Shown here piece by piece: positions 56,600 through 60,252 of a stretch of 60,252 nt of DNA; positions within the stretch are counted from its first letter, which is position 1; the number at the start of each line of letters is the position of its first letter. The position numbers and the translations under genes are program-made. The notes beneath the pieces were generated by a model. The model made no database searches and was not told the origin of the DNA. It was given only the letters and a program-made list of their open reading frames with translations. The stretch is from Pseudomonadota bacterium. GTDB taxonomy: Bacteria > Pseudomonadota > Gammaproteobacteria > Halothiobacillales > Halothiobacillaceae. The stretch spans positions 1 through 60,252 of the forward strand of contig JAJYPA010000008.1 of NCBI GenBank assembly GCA_021795795.1, given 5' to 3'.

Positions 56600-57928
56600 G
56601 TGCGAAAACCAAAGTTGCCGAAGGGTGAATTTCAAGCCCAAATAGAATCACTTACCCTCGAAGGACGTGGTGTCAGCCATATCGATGGCAAGGCCACATT
56701 TATCGGTCGCGCATTACCCGGCGAAACCGTGCGCTTTATCTACACCGATCGGAAAAAACACTTTGACGAAGGCGATACCGTCGCCGTCGAACAAGCCTCA
56801 CCGGATCGCATCACCCCACCCTGCCCTCACTTCGACCAATGTGGCGGCTGCGCTATGCAGCATCTCACCAGCGAAAAACAACTGGCCACCAAAGAACAGG
56901 CGCTATTCGACCAACTGCAACGCATCGGCAAGGTTGTTCCAGAAACCGTACTGCCCGCATTGGCCCGGGCAAACTGGGGTTACCGCCGCAAGGCCCGACT
57001 CGGCGTCAAATACGTACCCAAAAAAGGACGGGTAATCATCGGGTTCAGAGAACGACACACCCATTTTCTCTCCGATCTGCAAAGCTGCCGCGTGCTTGAT
57101 CCCCGCGTGGGCGAACGACTGACTGACATCGGCGAGACCATCCTCAGCCTGGAAGCTCGTGAACTCATCCCACAAATCGAAGTGGCCTGCGGCGATGACC
57201 GGGTCGCACTCGTATTCCGCCACCTCGAGCCCTTGAGCCAGAGCGATAAGGAAAAGCTCCGGGCCTTTGGCATACAGGAAGGCTTCGACATCTACCTTCA
57301 ACCGGGAAACAACGACAGCATCCATCCGCTCGACAAGGCGCTAGTCGCCCCGCTGACATACGCGCATTCGAGTTTCGATGTATCCATAGAATTCGCGCCA
57401 CTGGACTTCATCCAGATCAACACAGACATCAATCGGGCCATGATTGTGCAGGCGCTCCAATGGCTGGATGTGCAACCGGGCGATCATGTACTCGACCTTT
57501 TCGCCGGACTCGGTAATTTCACCCTGCCCATCGCCCGCAAAGCCGCAAAAGTAACCGCAGTAGAACTCGATGAACCCATGGTCGAGCGCGGTGCGCAATC
57601 GGCCGCCGCCAACGGCATCACAAATACCGAACATGTCATCGGTAACCTGTTTGAACCCGATCCGACCCATCTCTGGATGCAACAAACCTACGACCGCGTC
57701 CTGCTCGATCCACCCCGTGCCGGTGCCGAAGCCATGATGCCGCATATCGCGCGTTTCGCCCCCGAACGGATTGTGTACATATCCTGTCATCCGGGCTCCC
57801 TGGCGCGCGATGCCCACATTCTGGTACATGAACACGGCTACCGCCTGATCACCGCGGGCGTCATGGACATGTTCCCGCATACCAGCCACATTGAATCCAT
57901 GGCCGTATTCGAGCGAGCAAAGACATAA
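56600..57928 (+). CDS. rlmD: 23S rRNA (uracil-1939) C5-methyltransferase
   Basis: SAM-dependent methyltransferase with an iron-sulfur cluster. An N-terminal TRAM domain (FQAQIESLTLEGRGVSHIDG) is followed by the cluster Cys set (CPHFDQCGGCAMQH and a later Cys in LQSCRV). The SAM-binding VLDLFAGLGNFTLPIARKA and catalytic YISCHPGSLARD (nucleophile Cys) are present. The start is GTG at 56600. The 442 residues are standard. It lies 78 bases ahead of tRNA-Ser. Confidence 0.95.
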   Translation: MRKPKLPKGEFQAQIESLTLEGRGVSHIDGKATFIGRALPGETVRFIYTDRKKHFDEGDTVAVEQASPDRITPPCPHFDQCGGCAMQHLTSEKQLATKEQALFDQLQRIGKVVPETVLPALARANWGYRRKARLGVKYVPKKGRVIIGFRERHTHFLSDLQSCRVLDPRVGERLTDIGETILSLEARELIPQIEVACGDDRVALVFRHLEPLSQSDKEKLRAFGIQEGFDIYLQPGNNDSIHPLDKALVAPLTYAHSSFDVSIEFAPLDFIQINTDINRAMIVQALQWLDVQPGDHVLDLFAGLGNFTLPIARKAAKVTAVELDEPMVERGAQSAAANGITNTEHVIGNLFEPDPTHLWMQQTYDRVLLDPPRAGAEAMMPHIARFAPERIVYISCHPGSLARDAHILVHEHGYRLITAGVMDMFPHTSHIESMAVFERAKT

Positions 57929-58006
57929 GTTTGTTTGCTAAAGCCCCGCACGATTGCTAGAATCCACGCCACTTTCCTGCCCGTCTGTCGAGACGCGCGA
58001 AAAACT

Positions 58007-58097
58007 GGAGCGGTGTCCGAGTGGTTGAAGGAGCACGCCTGGAAAGTGTGTATACGGTAACCCCGTATCGAGGGTTCGAATCCCTCTCGCTCCGCCA
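58007..58097 (+). tRNA. tRNA-Ser (anticodon GGA)
   Basis: The 91-base sequence folds as a class II tRNA: GGAGCGG acceptor strand, D arm, anticodon loop CTGGAAA with GGA, a long variable arm (TACGG/CCGTA), T arm with GGTTCGAATCC and encoded CCA. It reads UCC/UCU Ser codons. It is a common integration target for islands. Confidence 0.96.
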
Positions 58098-58829
58098 TTT
58101 TTCATATGTATTCGCTTGATTCTAAAGCGAATTGCAAACAAACTAGATGATTATGCCCACACCCATGCCCACACTTTGATGTTTGGTAGGAAAGTGCGGT
58201 TACATGACCATCTGGATTCTTCTGATTTTCTTCGACGACAAAACATCCCGGATCAGAATCATCCCCTTGGTGGGCTGACATGTATTTCATCGGAAAAATT
58301 CTGAGCATCCAGACCGATGCGCGATCGTTCGGATGATTGTCATGGACGAAGTCCCCACATAGGGAACGGGTAAGGAGCATCCAGGCTCTGCCAAGGGTCC
58401 TGCCAGTTGCTACAGCGGCCCTATCGTTAATCGCATGCATTCGCACCACCAAGATTATCGTCATCCAAGACTGATACGGGTGCCACATAGGCCGGACATA
58501 AGAACTACCTATGCCTCGCCCCATATGAGGTGAGGCCCCCCGAGTCTACCCAAGAAACCCATCGGTCCGCTTCTCGGTGTGGATTCAACCGGTGGGGTTC
58601 TACCCCGTTTTCACGGGCGGTTGTGAAAAGGATCGGGAGCGGACGCTTGGTCTCCTACCCGCAGTCATCATCCGCTCCCGATCCTATTCACAACCGTAAG
58701 TGAATAAAAAAGGGGAGCACCTGTCAGCTTTTTTACACTGGAAAACAGGCAATTCAGAGACCAGTCGTTGGGCGCAACTTGGCAAGTCTGAAATTAACAG
58801 TATTACGGGGTGATAACTGCTGTCATTCT
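58098..58829. other. gene-poor region downstream of tRNA-Ser
   Basis: About 730 bases with no frame I can recognise as a gene. The longest minus-strand frame (58102-58524) gives an unremarkable Cys/His-containing sequence with no family likeness. There is a short tandem repeat ATGCCCACACCC (58153-58174) and a large inverted repeat (58618-58696). The position after a tRNA 3' end is typical for eroded islands. Confidence 0.55.
58618..58696. repeat. 26-bp inverted repeat, large hairpin
   Basis: Left arm 58618-58643 and right arm 58671-58696 are complementary at 25 of 26 positions around a 27-base loop. Just upstream are smaller stems (GGGGT/ACCCC; TTTTCAC/GTGAAAA that shares bases with the main arm). 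A short A run follows the right arm. It may be an RNA structure or a remnant of a mobile element. Confidence 0.75.
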
Positions 58830-59522
58830 CTAAACGGCGGGGTGACTTCCGCCGTCATCCCCGGTACCGATTTCCACCGGGCGATGTTCGAGCTTCCACT
58901 CCGGAAAGCCGTCTGCCAGGCGTCTTGCCCGAAAGCCGTGTGCGCGAAGTCGCTCAATAGCTTCAAATGAAAGGGTGCAGTAAGCCCCCCGGCAATAAGC
59001 CACGATCTCAAGATTGGGATCGAGATCGATCATTTTGCGTTCAAGATCCGCCAATGTGACATTGATAGCCCCTGGTACGTGACCGGCGGCATATTCTTCG
59101 GCAGGCCGCACATCAAGCACCGTGACCAAGCCATCGCGGCATCGGGCGATCAGTTCTGTTGCCGATATGGGTTCCAGACTGTCTCTTTGCGTGAGATGGC
59201 GATCAATGAGATCGCGTACTTCGTGCAGATGGCGTTCGGAGACTCGTTTTAAAACTGCCAGCAACTCGATCACATCATCATCTGCCAAGCGATAAATGAT
59301 CTGCTTGCCCTGCCTCCGTGAGACAACAAGTCCAACCTGATGCATTCGTTGAAGATGTTGCGAAGTGTTGGCCAAACTCAGCCCACTCAGGGAAGCGAGC
59401 TGATCAACCGAACGTTCGGACTGCGCGAGGTACTCAAGAATTTCGAGTCTTGGGCCACTGGAGAGGGCTTTGCCCAGACGGGCAAACTGGTCGTTGAGTT
59501 GCTGCTTGAATCCCACGGACAA
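58830..59522 (-). CDS. ArsR-type regulator fused to rhodanese domain
   Basis: An N-terminal winged helix (LGKALSSGPRLEILEYLAQ, VDQLASLSGLSLANTSQHL, GLVVSRRQGKQIIYRL; about residues 15-95) is joined to a C-terminal rhodanese domain (VTVLDVRPAEEYAAGHVPGA; active-site CRGAYCTLSFEAI). The rhodanese Cys could carry persulfide, suggesting a sulfur-sensing repressor. The TTG at 59522 with GGAG upstream is the best start; the frame opens at a TTG at 59555. It is 230 residues. It lies downstream of the YeeE-like gene; a GC hairpin overlaps its stop region. Confidence 0.88.
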   Translation of the reverse strand: MSVGFKQQLNDQFARLGKALSSGPRLEILEYLAQSERSVDQLASLSGLSLANTSQHLQRMHQVGLVVSRRQGKQIIYRLADDDVIELLAVLKRVSERHLHEVRDLIDRHLTQRDSLEPISATELIARCRDGLVTVLDVRPAEEYAAGHVPGAINVTLADLERKMIDLDPNLEIVAYCRGAYCTLSFEAIERLRAHGFRARRLADGFPEWKLEHRPVEIGTGDDGGSHPAV

Positions 59523-59569
59523 AGTGACTCCGTATGTATGTGCGAGGCGTCCCAATGACGCCCGTACAG

Positions 59570-60252
59570 TCAGGTTGTTTCAGGTATTGTACAACCGCTG
59601 GAGGCACGACCGGATAAAGTCTCTTCAATGCGCAGCGTGAACCAGGCACCAGCCATGATGGCGGCCAAAGACATGAACGAACCCAATGCGAGGGTCGAGA
59701 TACCGCTCAATCCATGGCCTACCGTGCAGCCCATGGCCAGCACACTGCCGATACCGACCATCAGCGCCCCGATGATTGTGCGTGCCCATTCCTGCCAGGA
59801 GTGAGGTACCGACCACTGAAACTCCCGTCGAACGAGCGTACTGACCAAGCTACCCAGTAGAAGCCCGAACACGGCAACGACCCCGAAGGTAATAGCGGCA
59901 AACGTGGTTGGGCGTTGTAGAAAATAGACGACGTCGCCCATGGGTGCGCTGAAGGTGAACGACTGCAAACCCAATCCTTGCTGAGGGTTGTTCATCATTT
60001 CAGCGGCATCGGAGGCCGCCTGTCCAAGTGAACCGCCCGTGACCCAAAAGGCGAGTCCCACCACGATTCCGATCGATAACGCTCCCAACCATCCGAGCCA
60101 ATTGGCGCGCAGAGGTAACCAGCGCCAGGAGACAAACAGCAACAAGGCACTGATGGCCAGCGCCAGGCTCAAATACAGATTGCGGCCACCACCCAGAATG
60201 CTGGCCAGATCCTGATGTTTTATTCCAAACGCCTCAAGATTGGTGTTCAAGT
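59570..60252 (-). CDS. YeeE/YedE-family sulfur transporter, cut by window edge
   Basis: Membrane protein with several helices. MGCTVGHGLSGISTLALGS matches the GCT-GHG-SG motif of YeeE/YedE permeases, whose conserved Cys handles thiosulfate-type sulfur in studied members. The visible 226 residues lack the N-terminal half, where a second motif would lie, because the gene runs off the window at 60252; the apparent start at 60250 (TTG) is probably internal. It lies 47 bases before the ArsR-rhodanese start, likely in one operon. Confidence 0.82.
   Translation of the reverse strand, partial: LNTNLEAFGIKHQDLASILGGGRNLYLSLALAISALLLFVSWRWLPLRANWLGWLGALSIGIVVGLAFWVTGGSLGQAASDAAEMMNNPQQGLGLQSFTFSAPMGDVVYFLQRPTTFAAITFGVVAVFGLLLGSLVSTLVRREFQWSVPHSWQEWARTIIGALMVGIGSVLAMGCTVGHGLSGISTLALGSFMSLAAIMAGAWFTLRIEETLSGRASSGCTIPETT

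Noticed and set aside
56317..56628. 103-residue plus-strand frame before rlmD
   Set aside because: It overlaps the rlmD start in another frame, lies in AT-rich spacer and matches nothing recognisable.
58102..58524. Minus-strand 140-residue frame after tRNA-Ser with CGHGCGH
   Set aside because: No family resemblance, no ribosome site, and odd composition; the frame is probably accidental in a GC-rich region.
58618..58696. Integron attC site
   Set aside because: The ends do not fit the GTTRRRY core sites and no integrase or cassette is present.
38..60252. CRISPR arrays or defence islands
   Set aside because: No regularly spaced direct repeats and no recognisable nuclease, toxin or restriction genes were found.

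Overview
The window reads as a stretch of chromosome from a gammaproteobacterium with an outer membrane, moderate G+C and a sulfur-oxidising lifestyle. The evidence is the classic gammaproteobacterial gene orders (rimP-nusA-infB-rbfA-truB-rpsO-pnp; rpsB-tsf-pyrH-frr-uppS-cdsA-dxr-rseP-bamA-skp-lpxD-fabZ-lpxA; grpE-dnaK-dnaJ), together with a tsdBA thiosulfate dehydrogenase pair and an ArsR-rhodanese/YeeE sulfur locus. This fits a Halothiobacillus-like organism, but the genus is an inference and not proven by anything in the window.

Layout. 1-5 kb: comEC, then a signalling area with a decayed cheR (two frameshifts and a stop), an intact cheV and the two ends of a deleted GGDEF gene. 5-12.2 kb: outer-membrane phospholipase A and a three-gene RND efflux operon with 4-base overlaps. 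12.2-12.5 kb: a 256-bp nested-palindrome element, probably a non-autonomous transposon, and a bidirectional terminator. 12.6-27.1 kb (minus strand): fumC, then the envelope/translation superoperon. 27.4-29.5 kb: yciO-M50 protease-scpA. 29.6-32.3 kb (plus strand): yciB, yciI, a parvulin lipoprotein and a cyclic-nucleotide-binding protein. 32.4-41.9 kb: an HDOD remnant and the pnp-to-rimP cluster. 42-46.5 kb: a PRC-barrel protein and dnaJ/dnaK/grpE behind a recognisable sigma-32 promoter. 46.7-49.3 kb: nadK-recN. 49.5-51.1 kb: tsdBA. 51.3-54.2 kb: a large M16C peptidase. 54.3-57.9 kb: a flavin-reductase-like protein, a Gln-rich lipoprotein and rlmD. 58.0-58.8 kb: tRNA-Ser(GGA) followed by about 730 bp without a convincing gene but with a strong 26-bp inverted repeat. 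58.8 kb to the end: an ArsR-rhodanese fusion and a YeeE/YedE transporter cut by the window edge.

How the genes work together. One group builds and maintains the envelope: LpxA/LpxD/FabZ for lipid A and fatty acids, BamA/Skp/RseP for outer-membrane proteins and stress signalling, CdsA for phospholipids, UppS/Dxr for isoprenoid carriers. A second group makes and matures ribosomes and RNA: S2, EF-Ts, RRF, S15, IF-2, RbfA, RimP, NusA, TruB, PNPase, RlmD. A third is stress and repair: GrpE/DnaK/DnaJ, RecN. The sulfur genes (tsdBA, ArsR-rhodanese, YeeE) are the metabolic signature.

The least ordinary material is non-coding or decaying: the nested-palindrome element, the terminator placed between a strong promoter and rimP, the twin perfect hairpins between tsf and pyrH, the gene-free stretch after tRNA-Ser, and three eroded signalling genes (cheR, GGDEF, HDOD). 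I did not find a CRISPR array, a recognisable defence system or an intact transposase.
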